64,000 bases of DNA from Romanomermis culicivorax (lineage: Eukaryota > Nematoda > Enoplea > Mermithida > Mermithidae), in assembly GCA_963922205.1 (NCBI GenBank), contig CAWUHX010000302.1:186001-250000 (forward strand), read 5' to 3'. This document shows, in pieces, positions 47,101 through 57,517 of this stretch; positions within the stretch are counted from its first letter, which is position 1; every line of letters starts with the position of its first letter. The position numbers were made by a program, and so were the translations under genes. The notes beneath the pieces were generated by a model, which was not told where the DNA came from, searched no databases, and worked only from the letters and a program-made list of their open reading frames with translations.

Positions 47101-50100
47101 CGTACGTAAACGAAAACAAAAGCAACACACAGAAACCGAAAGAAAAAAGGAATACATACAAAAAAATATAAGATATAGAAGCAAAATATGAAGAAACTGT
47201 TATCAAATTCTTGGTCGCTCATTGAGAATCGCCAAATCGGGAATTCGTTAACTTCAGAATCGCTCATTTGGGGATAGACCTTTTCAAAAAGCTGTTCAAA
47301 ATTATTATCTCTTGCAGACAGCAGTTGCCTTGAAACACCTACCATTTAATACCTGTTGATAGCAGCACTTAGAGTACGAAATTGATCTATCGTCTTATCA
47401 ATCAGTGTTCACAGAATTTCGTAGGGGTATTCGTACAATTTCCTTTCTTTTTTTGAATTTTTACGAAGTACCCTTTTTTCCTATAGCTGGAAAGGCAGGC
47501 TTTACGGGACCATATGGTGATATAAATGCCCAGCTCATATGAGGGATGCTCTTTATGAGCCCTTTGCTGCCTGGTTGAAGCCACATTCCGTTAAGTAGCA
47601 TCTGCCAAATGAGCAGGACTTGTTAAGCTAACGGCGTGTCCCCAATGCAGCGAAAGACAGAACAGCGAAACTCAAAATAGCGGGATACAAAACAGCGTTT
47701 ATCGAAAAAGCGAAGTCTCAAAACAGCGACTCTCATTACAGCGAAGTTTCAATGTAGTGACTCTCAAAACAGCGAAGTCACAAAACAGTGATTCTCAATA
47801 CAGCGAAATCTCAATATAGCAATTCTCAAAACAGCGATTGTCAAAAGAGTGAATCTCAATACAGCGAATCTCAATACAGCGAGTATAAATTTCTATGGGT
47901 TAGAGTAAATGCACACATCATTTTTATAATAAACATGCAAACTAGGTATATTAAAACCGTTTTTACACTGTTGAGAGTCTATTTTTTATTGCATTCGGCC
48001 ATCTAAATTTTACATGCTTTTGTGCTGCAATAGGTATGCACGAACAGACCATTCCAAAATCACAAAAAATATCTGTCAGAAAAACATCTTTGCAAAACTT
48101 TTGAAAGAAAACAAAAACAAAAAGTTATCATAAGGATCCCCAATTAAATTTGTATTGTGTGGAGCTTATTTGCAAAAAATAAAATTAATGAAATAAATAA
48201 AATAGAACGAAATAAGCAAATAAGATGAAATGAATAAAATAATTAAGGAGTAAAGGTAGAACAAAAAAAAGTAATGAAGAAAGGAAAATTAAAATAATGA
48301 AAAAAGGAAAATTAAAATAATGTAATAAAAAGTAGGTAAAAAATTGAACAAAAGTACAAAACCTGAAAATTAACAAGAAGTGGCTCAAAATAAGAAGAAT
48401 GTGAAAGAGAATAGTTCAATAAAGGAAAAAAAAACAAAAAACTTGCATGTAGACATGTTAGTAATAAAGAAACCAGAATTAAAATCTGTAATGTGAAAAC
48501 ACACGCTATATAGCCATAATGTCAGAAATCTGGCGAATGGTGCCAAAATGTGTGACAACCATCCACCAGATCGAAATGGACGATCAAACAGGATATGCGC
48601 CAAAACGTCTACACAGCCCGATCTTCATTTTTTCATTCTAAAAACAACTTTTTTTGAAAATTCGCTATTTTGAGAAAGACTTCGCTGTTTTGAGAATCAC
48701 TGTATTGAGACTTCACTGTATTGAGAATTCGCTGTTTTGAGAATTCGCTGTATTGAGACCTCGCTGTTTTGGGAATTGGCTCTATTGAGAACTCGCTATT
48801 TTGAGAATCGCTGTATTCAAACTTCGCTGTATTGAGAATAGCTGTTTTGAGACGTCGCTATATTGAGAATCGCTGTATTGAGGACTTCGTTGTTTTGAGA
48901 ATCGCTGTATTGAGACGTCGCTATATTGAGACTTGCTGTTTTGGGGCATCGCCGTTTTGAGACGTCGTTGTCTTGAGAATCACTGTATTGAGTCTCATTG
49001 TTTTGAGTTCCACTGTTGTGTGTTTCGCTGAATAGGGGTGAAACCCGAATACCTACCTCATGGATGGGGAATAGGCCCAGATTCTCATTCGCCGCACTAT
49101 CACCAAGATGCTAACTGGGCTGAATGGACCTAAGCAAGACGCGTTCCAAGCTTGCCTTCACAATTTGTTTACTCCCTAAGGTGTTGCCGTTATGATATGC
49201 GAAACATAGTCCGCCTAGTCAAAGTGCTTCTAAATCAAAAAGTTACTGAAATTAGCACTGTCATCAATATCATTTAAACAAAGGCGAAAAATTGTTGAAA
49301 TTTAGTTAAATATGGTCAAAAACTCTCAACTCTATGTGGCAGAAAATTTTAAGAATATAAACTAGAACTTAACTTATCAATTTGTTAAGATTTATAAGCA
49401 TTTGAAGAAAAGAAAACTATAGTATGATATACAGAATCATGTGGAAATTTCAGCTCTGTATAGTTCTGAGAAAAAATGGGAATATTAACATTAAGACGTG
49501 CAGAGGCATGTGGAAAAATCTTTCGTATAGTTTGGAGTGAAAATTTGGTAAGTATAATTATGTGAATCTTTTTTTGTAAAATGCTTCTAAATCAAAAATG
49601 GCGAAAAAAAATTGTCTTCAAAATCGCTATCACCTCAATTCAACTGTACAATTTTTACCCAATAATTTTTCATGGTTATTTAAATTAACTTACAATTTTC
49701 TGTTTCTACAAGATGTGTGGCTCAGTAGGAAATTATAAAGTATGCAGCAGGACTTGTTTTCAGTTTTCGTTTTTCAAAGACTAGATCTATAGTTTAATAA
49801 GCAGAAATCGTGTACTGGTCAAATCTCTGACTGGTCAAATTTGAAAGTGTGATATTCTGGAGAATTATGAGGCGAGCCGTAAAGAAATTGCTTCCACAGC
49901 CACGTGAAAATTATTGATGATTCAGATCCTCCAGAATGATATGCATGATCACGTAGAATAGTCTGATCAGTTATATTCTTCAGTATGATATTCAGAATCA
50001 TGTGGGAAGTAGTGAACTGTCAGATATTGAAAGCCTTGACCGGTCCACTTCGAAAGTATCATATTATGCGAAACCATGTGGAGAATTCTAATCATGCAGA

Positions 50101-51779
50101 TTCTCTAGAATGGTATCCAGGACCATTTGCGAAGCTCTGACAGGTCAAATTCTTTGTGTTAAACAATATTATGCAAAATTATGACGAAAGCTTTTTACTT
50201 TTCGAATGTATGATACGCAGAATCATCTGGAGGGTTGTGACAAGCTTGCTTCTACTACGTTAAACGCAGAACCATGTGAAAAACACTGATTATTCAAATT
50301 CTGCAGTATGATATGCATAATTATTTAGAAAACGTTCTGAATAGCCTAGATTCTAGCATGCGAAATTTCAAATCATGTGCATAGCTCTCATTAAGAAGAT
50401 TCAGTATGATTCTCAAAATTATGTAAAATAATTCTACAACAGATTTTCCAGAAAAAATATTTGAAAAATCGATCCACTCTTACAGTAAAACATGTGTAGA
50501 ATATGCTAATAGAATACAATGCATCAAAGAGTGAATCATAGTTGTAGTACATTTTTCACGGTAATAAATGATTTATGAACGAATTTTTTGATTTTTGATA
50601 CATTGCTCGGAGTTAATTATTGCTCAGTGTTGGGTAAACCTATGGGCCATTTCGTGAACTACATTTTGTGAATGCCGCTCATGTGGAACTTCTGTATTTG
50701 TATGTAGTTTTACTTCGGCCGAGTTGAAGGACTCAAGTTAACAATAACAGTCTCTGAGTACAGTGATTGTAGACTTGTTCAGTTGAGCAGAACTCATTTT
50801 CATCATGGAGTCACTGATAACTAAGTAACATAAGTAAGTGTGTGACACTCATCTTTAGCGCGGAAGTATACAGGGTGACCGAAAAATACGTCTTCCCAAA
50901 GTTATGTAGTATCTCAGTCATTCAAGCTAAGGTTTTCGGGTTTTGATCTACATTTCCTTTGATCTTTCATCTTGAAATTTCTTACTTAATCTAAACCACT
51001 GTGCTTCACCCATGCATGGATAAACAACTGGTTTATCATTTTTTGCGAGCAATCAACTGCGCTAAACTGTCAATCTGTAATCTTTGGTTTTGATTTCATG
51101 AGCGAAGTACAGCTTATAGTTGACAGTTCTGTACATTTTTCGAAATTTCCTCTATTAAAAAGTATAGGAAGAGTGGAATACTATTTGGAAATCAGATCTT
51201 ATGCAAATATTTTCAATCAGTATGTTCGATCCGGATATGGCTCTTCATCATGGAATGAATGATCGTGAAATGAATGATCATGAAATGAATGATCATGAAA
51301 TGAAAGATCATGATCTGACGCTGAGCTGTCAGTCAGTCTGTGAATTTCGAACACAAATGAAACTTTATCATATGATGTTGAAATAATTGTGCTATCGATC
51401 GCAGAAGGACCGAACATTAGATAGGCTCTAATTACTGTATGGTAGCAGTTTTTGACGGCCATGAATGAATCTGGAGTTCAAACTTTAATTAATTTCTAGA
51501 CGTCAGCACACCTGTAAAGTCGAACTTCCCGCGTTCTTTTTCATGAAGATTCCACGCTACGTAAGTTTCTACAGTATTCAGACCGCAATCTTTCAATTTT
51601 TCTAATCGATCTTTCCAATAGGCTCTCGGAATTCGGAAATAGTGCATCGAACCGCTCATAATCCGGAATTGCGTTCCATTCAAATAAAATCCGGTCTTTT
51701 CCGCCACCAGGCTGCTTCCACGTAAGCCAGAATAAAACGATACAAAAATTATGCAAATGAGCATACGACTGATTAACAT
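35104..51779 (-). CDS. Beta-galactosidase, glycoside hydrolase family 35 (GLB1L2/GLB1L3-like)
   Basis: Hydrolyses terminal beta-galactose from glycans; animal GLB1-like members are secreted or lysosomal. Exons: 51,779-51,512; 46,373-46,073; 42,800-42,671; 39,582-39,344; 38,204-37,903; 36,044-35,536; 35,229-35,113. All splice phases agree, and the joined product is about 622 residues, close to the family's usual 630-650. It opens with a signal peptide, then [18 protein letters not shown], the acid/base glutamate in FQIENEY, the nucleophile in [26 protein letters not shown] and [13 protein letters not shown], and the C-terminal beta domains up to [25 protein letters not shown] and [11 protein letters not shown] place it nearer GLB1L2/L3 than lysosomal GLB1. 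The exon-3 donor was chosen by homology from three in-phase candidates. Exons 2 and 3 recur at 63 and 59.8 kb. Confidence 0.9.
35113..35229 (-). CDS. Beta-galactosidase exon 7
   Basis: A 117-nt phase-0 exon with [16 protein letters not shown], the conserved carbohydrate-binding strand near the C-terminus of GH35 enzymes. After RKGNNL the frame reads VR-stop, but gtaaga at that point is also a good donor. The family usually continues with a hydrophobic strand (I/V-V-L-x-E), so a final exon may be missing; if not, the stop is at 35,104-35,106. Confidence 0.85.
35536..36044 (-). CDS. Beta-galactosidase exon 6
   Basis: 509 nt, phase 1 to phase 0. Carries the first and second C-terminal beta domains: [26 protein letters not shown] and [13 protein letters not shown] are typical GH35 strands. 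The largest exon of the gene. Confidence 0.9.
36540..37115. repeat. Satellite of 14-bp perfect palindromes
   Basis: About 30 variants of TATGTTATAACATA, each its own reverse complement, separated by 1-10 bp such as 'gac' or 'ggc', plus diverged units. It lies in intron 5 of the beta-galactosidase gene. Non-coding. Confidence 0.85.
37903..38204 (-). CDS. Beta-galactosidase exon 5
   Basis: 302 nt, phase 2 to phase 1. Opens with [16 protein letters not shown], the end of the catalytic barrel, followed by [15 protein letters not shown] and a long variable linker. Confidence 0.9.
38390..38719 (-). other. Isolated 109-codon intronic open frame
   Basis: Open minus-strand frame inside intron 4 of the beta-galactosidase. 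No recognised domain and no splice context; long for DNA of this composition, so it may be a worn mobile-element fragment or chance. Confidence 0.2.
39344..39582 (-). CDS. Beta-galactosidase exon 4 (nucleophile)
   Basis: 239 nt, phase 0 to phase 2. Contains [17 protein letters not shown], whose Glu is the catalytic nucleophile in GH35, and [17 protein letters not shown] lining the active site. Confidence 0.92.
41212..41469 (-). mobile_element. tRNA-derived SINE, copy 3
   Basis: Minus strand head GGCCCCGATGGCCCAGTGG (a very good A box), then gcgatcaaacccc in the B-box position. Same body and 'gaattcattattggc' tail as the other copies. Lies in intron 3 of the beta-galactosidase. Confidence 0.7.
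41880..42330. repeat. G- and C-homopolymer-rich intronic segment
   Basis: Runs of 8-9 G or C alternate with 'gaaaaatgtcattttttcaag' words. The copy at 58,980-59,400 differs mostly in the length of these runs, as expected from slippage or base-calling error. Confidence 0.6.
42671..42800 (-). CDS. Beta-galactosidase exon 3
   Basis: 130 nt, phase 2 to phase 0: [31 protein letters not shown]. Donors also exist after HRLM and after WGHK in the same phase; the NEQ donor (caa|gtaaca) gives the spacing to the nucleophile strand seen in GLB1L2-like proteins. Confidence 0.8.
44808..45074 (-). pseudogene. Merlin-type (IS1016/ISXO2-like DDE) transposase relic
   Basis: Translation runs TIVSDES..AY, a stop, then [39 protein letters not shown] and IKAKLV. 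The phrase VNHSxxFVDPxTGAxTQxIE..W is the hallmark of the ISXO2-like transposase domain of Merlin elements; the second Asp and the final Glu of the triad are visible. A TGA inside the AY|NIA segment, missing upstream sequence and absence of ends show it is dead. It lies in intron 2 of the beta-galactosidase. A bacterial contaminant is unlikely because it is embedded in AT-rich intron sequence and duplicated with it. Confidence 0.75.
46073..46373 (-). CDS. Beta-galactosidase exon 2 (acid/base)
   Basis: 301 nt, phase 1 to phase 2: [27 protein letters not shown], then [13 protein letters not shown] with the acid/base Glu after Asn. Splices ttgag|gtgaaa to exon 3, giving YLRALKDLF. Confidence 0.92.
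46560..47170. repeat. A/AG-rich low-complexity stretch
   Basis: Long A-rich tracts with gaaaga words in intron 1 of the beta-galactosidase; similar tracts recur at 48,170-48,440. Short lysine-rich frames here are not genes. Confidence 0.6.
47640..49038. mobile_element. Fold-back element with tandem-repeat arms
   Basis: The left end reads CCCCAATGCAGCGAAA and the right end, inverted, CCCCTATTCAGCGAAA. Inside each end are arrays of 'acagcga ctcaa' units, about 47,660-47,885 in one orientation and 48,660-49,025 in the other (cgctgtattgaga). The 0.8-kb centre is AT-rich without a transposase. No clear target duplication. This layout is that of a fold-back (FB-type) DNA transposon. It lies in intron 1 of the beta-galactosidase. 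Confidence 0.65.
49420..50430. repeat. Degenerate minisatellite, about 70-bp unit
   Basis: Repeated phrase 'tatgatatgcagaatcatgtggaaa ... tctgactggtcaaattc' in many worn copies within intron 1. Non-coding. Confidence 0.55.
51512..51779 (-). CDS. Beta-galactosidase exon 1 (signal peptide and start of barrel)
   Basis: ATG at 51,779 opens a 268-nt exon ending acag|gtgtgc in phase 1. The first 20-22 residues ([18 protein letters not shown]) form a signal peptide; [20 protein letters not shown] and [14 protein letters not shown] are hallmark GH35 strands. A second in-frame Met at codon 6 would also leave a signal peptide. Confidence 0.9.
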
Positions 51780-52263
51780 ATTTTTTGTTTCAACGAAATT
51801 TTCGATATGAAAATAAACCGCTAATATTATTTGATTTATGATTTAAATACATATTGATATAAATTGTCGAAGCATTCCACGGTTAATCAATTTTTGAAGG
51901 ATAATCTTTCAAGAACTAGATTCTATTCCAAGTGTTATTACGTCATACAAACTTGCTTTGGCAAAACATGTGGTTCTAGCGAGATAAAGAAAAAGCATAA
52001 TCCTGCAGTTCGAAGGTAAATACGTCGTTTCTTGCAGTTCCATTTCATTCAAGAATATCATTAAATATTCATGCCTGTGTCCGGACAAAGAACTGATTGG
52101 AAGTAAACATTCTTGCAAGCAAAACCTCAACATTCAGCAAATTGAGAAAAATTCAAAGAAGTGGACTGCTAAGTTTGGCTAAATTTTCGAGCTTTTCTGC
52201 CATACATTAAGTTTTTTCTCTAGTTTCCCGGACTACTTTCATAAAACTCACAATTAAAAACCA
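51780..52263. other. Sequence upstream of beta-galactosidase, no clear promoter motif
   Basis: AT-rich, without a convincing TATA box in the first 100 bp before the ATG. Confidence 0.35.
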
Positions 52264-53152
52264 AGTAGTTTTAGGGGACCGTACAAGGGGTACACAAAAG
52301 ATACCCATGTACACAACATAAACATCAAAGTTTGCCGCCTTAACTGTGTGGGGCGATGCAGGGGGTGTAGAAACTGCGCCCAAAGTTTCAACATGTGAAA
52401 TTCGACTTCCATGAGTATGCCCGAAGCTCCAACCGATAAAATTCGACTTCCATGTAGAAAGAACGCCAAAAGCTTCAATGGATAAAATTCGACTTCCATC
52501 TACAAAGTACAATCAAAACTTTAACGTGTAAATTCAATTTCCATGTAGAAAGTATACTGGAAGCTTCAACAGGTAAAATTCGGCCTCAATGTTCCTCGTT
52601 CGACTCGATGTTGAAATCGATGATGCAATGTCTGCTAAAAATTTTTCAAAAAGTGACTTAGGAGTCATTGAATCTAACAGCTTTACTCGTTTTTTATACA
52701 AAACCCATGGAAAATTGTGTCCTGAAAGAGTGACAAACGTGTCATGGAAACAATGCTTAAGCAAAGGGAATCATTGAAAAATGTGTCTCAAATACATAAA
52801 AAATGTTTTCCAAACAAGATCTTTTCTGGAAATTTTGTAAAAAATTGAGTAAAACTGTTAGATCAATAGATTCTGTGACCCTCAGGCGTTTTTTTAAATT
52901 TTTTTGAGAGACATTGCATCATCAATTTTAACATCTGATTCGGTCGAGGAACATTGAGGTCAAATTTTACCCACTGAAGCTTCGGGCATACTTTCCAGAT
53001 GGAAGTTTAATTTTACACGTTGAAGCTTCGGGCGTCCTTTCTGCATGGAACCCTGTATCGCCCCACACAGTTAAGTTTGCAAACCTTGATGTATACATTT
53101 TGTACAAAGGTATCTTTTGTGTACCCCTGTATGGGCCCGTATAACTAGGAAA
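52264..53152. mobile_element. Fold-back element with 46-bp units in its arms
   Basis: Left arm: gggaccgtacaaggggtac, acaaaagatacc, ttaactgtgtggggcgatgc, then about five units ending 'aattcgacttccat'. The right arm (52,925-53,152) is the same order inverted, with two to three units. The spacer carries the 'gcttaagcaaagggaatcat' phrase seen at 4.2 kb. Related arms lie at 3.69-4.01 kb. Confidence 0.65.
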
Positions 53153-53998
53153 CCACTGCATATAAAATTTAGTTATCAGTTAAAACAGGAGGTCCAAATT
53201 GAAAATTCTCAATTTCAGTCTTTGTGAAAAATTTATATCCGCAGGACCGTAGTGATCTACTATAGCCCATTTACTTCGAGATGACATACCACTTGATAAG
53301 CGTATAAGAAGGTTCAATTTGGCGTGAAATATTCACTTGATGAAAAACTTAACACTGTAGAAAAAAGGGCCAAAATCGTGGAACAACGTCATGCTTTCCT
53401 GCTTGATTTGGGCTGCGTCGACACCTGAATGCTCCTCGAGTCGAGATCCACTGAAGATATACACTTTATTGAAGCGAATTTTGAGTTGTACTATCTGCAG
53501 CTTATGGACGAGAAAATTGTCATCGATTACAGTAATAACCTTTCTAATTTTTCGAGTCGGATTTATATTCATGAGATCGCTGCATCTGTCATTTTAAAAT
53601 TAATAGTATACTTTTACCGTAAACTTCAACCTAAAAGCTTTGCCTGATTTCACAAAAATATATAGCCTCTAAATGTTTTGCTTCAGGGTGCTTAATAAAT
53701 TAAAAAATTTTAAAATAAAAAAATTACCTTGATTCAAAACCACTTGTTTATGCCATTTTTATGGACATTTTTGGCAGGTTCCAGTAAAACGTACAATTTT
53801 GAAGAAAGAATGACGAAATTGATCACACAATTTTTGAGAGAAGCAATAGTTTATATGAATGATTACAGCTGGTGACATGCTCTAAATATATATATGATAA
53901 TCTAAAGTAAGAAATTAGACCAAACAGGTCATGTGACGAACAAACTCGAACATTCTAGCTAAACGACTCAGACACCACAGGCTTCTCAGACAGATCAG
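53153..53998. other. Spacer, nothing recognised
   Basis: AT-rich with overlapping short frames on both strands at 53,330-53,650; no domain or splice context. Confidence 0.4.
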
Positions 53999-54223
53999 GG
54001 GCCGGTTTCATCAAAGAGACTTAAGCTCCAGCTGACTCAGACACACAAAACATATTGGGAAAGTTAAGCTGCAGCTGAGCTGCACCTTAAAGACGGTGGT
54101 ATAACATACAGAGTTAAGCTACAGCTCAGCTGCAGCTTAACGGGATGACATGACCTACGGAGTTAAGCTACAGCTTCAGCTGCAACTCAGCTGGAGCTTA
54201 AGTCTCTTTGTTGAAACCGGCCC
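53999..54223. mobile_element. 225-bp MITE with long inverted ends
   Basis: The left end GGGCCGGTTTCATCAAAGAG continuing ACTTAAGCTCCAGCTGA is matched, with one difference in the first 20 bases, by the inverted right end. The centre is built of 'ttaagctgcagctgagctg' words. No transposase; a target duplication could not be settled. Confidence 0.75.
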
Positions 54224-55953
54224 TTTTTCAGACCATCCTGTATAGATAGGTTATTTGTCTTGTAAGATCTACATTTCTTATACTAGCCAATCAAAGGCGT
54301 TGCCCCGCCTCCTATGTTTTTATATACTGGTACCCTTCAAAATGGATTTCTGAGGTCATAGCTTTCTTTCGGAGAGCGAACTTAGTTCTGTGTGGAGATT
54401 ATTATCGGCGAAAATATTTTTCACGGGAGAATCCGATGGACATATTGGTTTTTAATAAAAATTTTCATTTTTAGAGATTTTTCAGAAAAAATGTCAATGT
54501 CAAAAATGCTTGTTCACCCAAAATGCAGTAATGTTGGATTTGATCGGCTGTTCCATTGTCGTTCTCTACCTACTCAGGAGTAGGACAAAGAAACGAAAAT
54601 TTCCATTATTTTCCGAAATAACTGCATTTTATGTGAAAGACAAGGTTTTTTGACGTTTATCTGAAAAAACGTGAAAAATAAAATTTTTTTAATTAGAAAT
54701 CAATATCTCCGTTGCGTGAACTCCCCCTCTGTAACCCTTATAAAAACCAAATGTGCCCTCCGTCAGCAAGCCCTGACTTCAAAAATCCACTTTGAACTGT
54801 TTCGGTAAGCATAGTAGGTAAGTAACGTCTTTGATTGGCTAGTTTCAGAAATTTTCATCCTTCGATGCACCGCCCATCTTGATTTCTTTCAAGATGATAT
54901 CTTTTTTAATCTTGATTTTTTAAGATAATATCTCGATTTCTTTCTTGATTATATTGAAAAAATGCGGTGGATTTATCGCGGGGTAATAGTAGTCTTAGAA
55001 ATTCACATCTGGTCCCCAAAGTCAATTTTTCATCCGTTCCCGAAACTTTAAACTTCTGAACCCCGCACTCCCCTTCTCTCACCTCCCTTTCTCTTCCATC
55101 TTCATTCCTTTTCCACCTTTATCGCATTTTGTTTTCCCCATGGTTGGGGGTGCAGGATGCCACACTTTTAGCTAAACGGGTACTATATTTTCTTTCTGTT
55201 ACAGTAAATTAACTTAATCATTATTACAATTCATCAATAGTTACTTGTTTATTTTTTCTGCGTTTCGTCTTTTTTTCTTTGTATTTGCATAAACCATGTC
55301 TTGTTATTTTTGTCCACTTTGGAGTGAAAAGAGCAACAGTTTTGTATGTCACTGCGTAGATTTGCTGCATTATTGATCTGCATGTGTCACTACTTATCTT
55401 GATTCTAGTTTACATCACGTATTTTTCTGTCATCAAATTTGATACTGTTATAGTAACACTTCAGAAAGTTTAAAAAACGATCATAAATATTAGACATAAA
55501 TCTTTTTCATCTTTGAACATTCTTGTTCAAGGGAGGAAAATGTGTCAAAAACATGCCGCCTAATTTTACTATTGTAGTCCGTTTAAGGAAATGGCGTCAC
55601 AGGCTGGTTTTGATTCGAGTTACTCCGTCCATCTTTTAGGTGGGGCAATGCCTAGTTTTGCATATTAACCTCTGAGCAAGAGAGAACAAATGAAACTCGA
55701 TGGTGTTTGAAAACCCTAGTCAAAACTGCGAGGTGTACTTTTGAAATTTGGCATAAAGCTCAATGACAATTTCTTCGCTAAAAACGAACATTTCCGAAAC
55801 TCAATCTAAACCGCCGACTTTATGAAATAGTGTTGTGAATACAAAGTCAAAAATGGATCAGCATCCTTTTAGTTATAATCAGCTAAAATTTCTCGGCTAC
55901 ATTTCTATTGCCATATGACAAAATTTATGTGTCCGGTGCAACAGGAAAATAAA
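54224..55953. other. Spacer, no gene seen
   Basis: Ordinary AT-rich DNA with a pyrimidine-rich patch near 55,055-55,140. Confidence 0.4.
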
Positions 55954-56022
55954 GCAGGGAGAGCGGCTCGAACCCTCGACCTTCTGCATACAAGTCAGAC
56001 ACGTTACCAATGCTAAGCCACT
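55954..56022 (-). mobile_element. tRNA-Thr(TGT)-like SINE head, copy 1
   Basis: Minus strand: tggcttagcattggtaac (A box region), cttgtat in the anticodon-loop position (anticodon TGT) and a perfect B box GGGTTCGAGCC. The 3' side ends tccctgc but the 5' side cannot pair with it, so there is no acceptor stem and no functional tRNA. Confidence 0.55.
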
Positions 56023-56029
56023 TGATAGT

Positions 56030-56690
56030 TTGGAAAATGTTGTAGTGGTGGTCCCTTCAGCCGGGTGGTCCTTGGAGGGTTATCAATGTCGCATGCTCAA
56101 GTCTGCATGTTCAGTGTAATAGACATATAATCTTGGTGAAGGCCTCGAACTATAAACCCTCTGCATACAAGGTAGATGCTCTACCAACAGTTAAGTGAGC
56201 CTGATGGATGGTTCGGAAATTGCAGTTGTAGTAGCGGTAGTGAGTGTGCAGCAGGCCACATGATGAGCAGCTGGACACACCATCGCAACACCACGCCCTT
56301 CGAGGAAGAAGGGTCCTGGAGGTCACCAGTCATGTTGATGGTTCGGAAATTGTAATTGTAATGGTATCATCAACAGAGCTGGTTTTGTAATGAACTGCTG
56401 GATGCGTCACTCCAACACCATTTCCACCCTTGAGGAAGATGAAAGACGCTGTATCATTGCTAATGTCATATGCCTAAATCTGGAACAACAGAAAAATAAA
56501 ATTTTATCAATATCTAAAGATGAATAGGCAGTGTAGACGGCTTGGAAATTTTGGTCGAGTGGTGGTGTGAATGGAGCAGACCACGTGAAGAACAGATAGA
56601 TGCACTACTACAGCCACCCCTTTCGAAGAAGGAGCCCTGGATAGCCACCAATGTTGGAAGCCCAAATCCATGTGCCCAGAGCAACAGCTT
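56030..56690. repeat. Repeated module of about 150-180 bp
   Basis: Four related modules share 'gtttggaaattgtagt', 'gcagaccac..gaagagcag' and 'cttcgaggaagaagggtcctgga'. They follow the tRNA-like heads and may be the bodies of the same SINE family, or a local minisatellite. Confidence 0.5.
56135..56202 (-). mobile_element. tRNA-Thr(TGT)-like SINE head, copy 2
   Basis: Minus strand: ctgttggtagagcatctacc, then cttgtatgcagagggtttat and agttcgaggcc. Same anticodon position (TGT) as copy 1, with a mutated acceptor stem. Confidence 0.5.
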
Positions 56691-57289
56691 CAGAGGGAAA
56701 GTACCTTTTGGAAAGCACACAAAAAATGCAGTTCTCAGTAAACTTTCAGCTTTCTTGAGTACAGCTTGAGGATAGCTTGAGGATAGAATAGCTTACATTG
56801 ACAATTTATTTGTATTTTCTTCTTCCAGGCTGATCTTGTCCACATTAAAACGAGACTTTTCTATTATACCTACTTTTGGATTGATTAGTTATTAGAGCTG
56901 AAATTTAGGTACTGATAAGTGTTCATTGGTTTTCCTACATGTCCCTGTTTCCAGTCTTTTTTGTCTCTCGCAACTTGAACATCCTGGTGTTGCGTGGGTC
57001 AGTAGGTTTATCGTCTACTGGCAGCCCACACATACAATATATTGAAGGTATCTGTTACACTGGCCGATTAGCATAATTTATTCGTAAACAATGACAGTAA
57101 ATAAAAGAGGGAGGTAAGGCGGAATGGGACGAATGAATAGTTGGCCAAAGGCCCAACTATTTATACACGAAAAACGACGCACATATAAATTTACATTGGT
57201 CTGGTGGATCAGAAATAATACACAAAAATGTGGGCGAAAAACACGTGCCAAAAAACTAAAGAAAAAGTAAACTCTTATTATTTTAGATT

Positions 57290-57392
57290 TCAATTGTGAC
57301 AATTCATATGGTTCAGGAACACTTGCAAGACACCTTCGCTTTCATCCCAATGTGTGAATGTGTCGTCCACATATCGGAACCATAGGCTTGGT
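57290..57392 (-). pseudogene. Penelope-like reverse transcriptase fragment cut by the scaffold gap
   Basis: Reading leftward from the gap: PSLWFRYVDDTFTHWD, then VLQVFLNHMN and a stop. WxRYVDDtF followed by a FLxHLN-like helix is the catalytic palm motif of Penelope-like elements; non-LTR elements usually have YADD or FADD in this place. Only about 33 codons lie on this side of the gap, ending in TGA, so this is a fragment. Confidence 0.65.
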
Positions 57393-57492
57393 NNNNNNNN
57401 NNNNNNNNNNNNNNNNNNNNNNNNNNNNNNNNNNNNNNNNNNNNNNNNNNNNNNNNNNNNNNNNNNNNNNNNNNNNNNNNNNNNNNNNNNNN
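57393..57492. other. Scaffold gap of exactly 100 N
   Basis: A run of 100 N, the conventional size for a gap of unknown length between joined contigs. Confidence 0.98.
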
Positions 57493-57517
57493 AAGCAGTG
57501 GTATCAACGCAGAGTAC
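57493..57517 (+). other. SMART template-switch/PCR adapter left in the assembly
   Basis: The first 25 bases after the gap (beginning aagcagtggtatcaacgc and ending agagtac) match the SMART cDNA/PCR primer used in template-switching libraries. It is synthetic, abuts the gap, and is followed at once by genomic sequence matching 40,432 onwards. It marks the raw end of a contig. Confidence 0.95.

Noticed and set aside
55954-56022. tRNA-Thr gene
   Set aside because: The B box and anticodon loop are good, but the two sides of the acceptor stem do not pair, and the copy at 56.1 kb is also degenerate.
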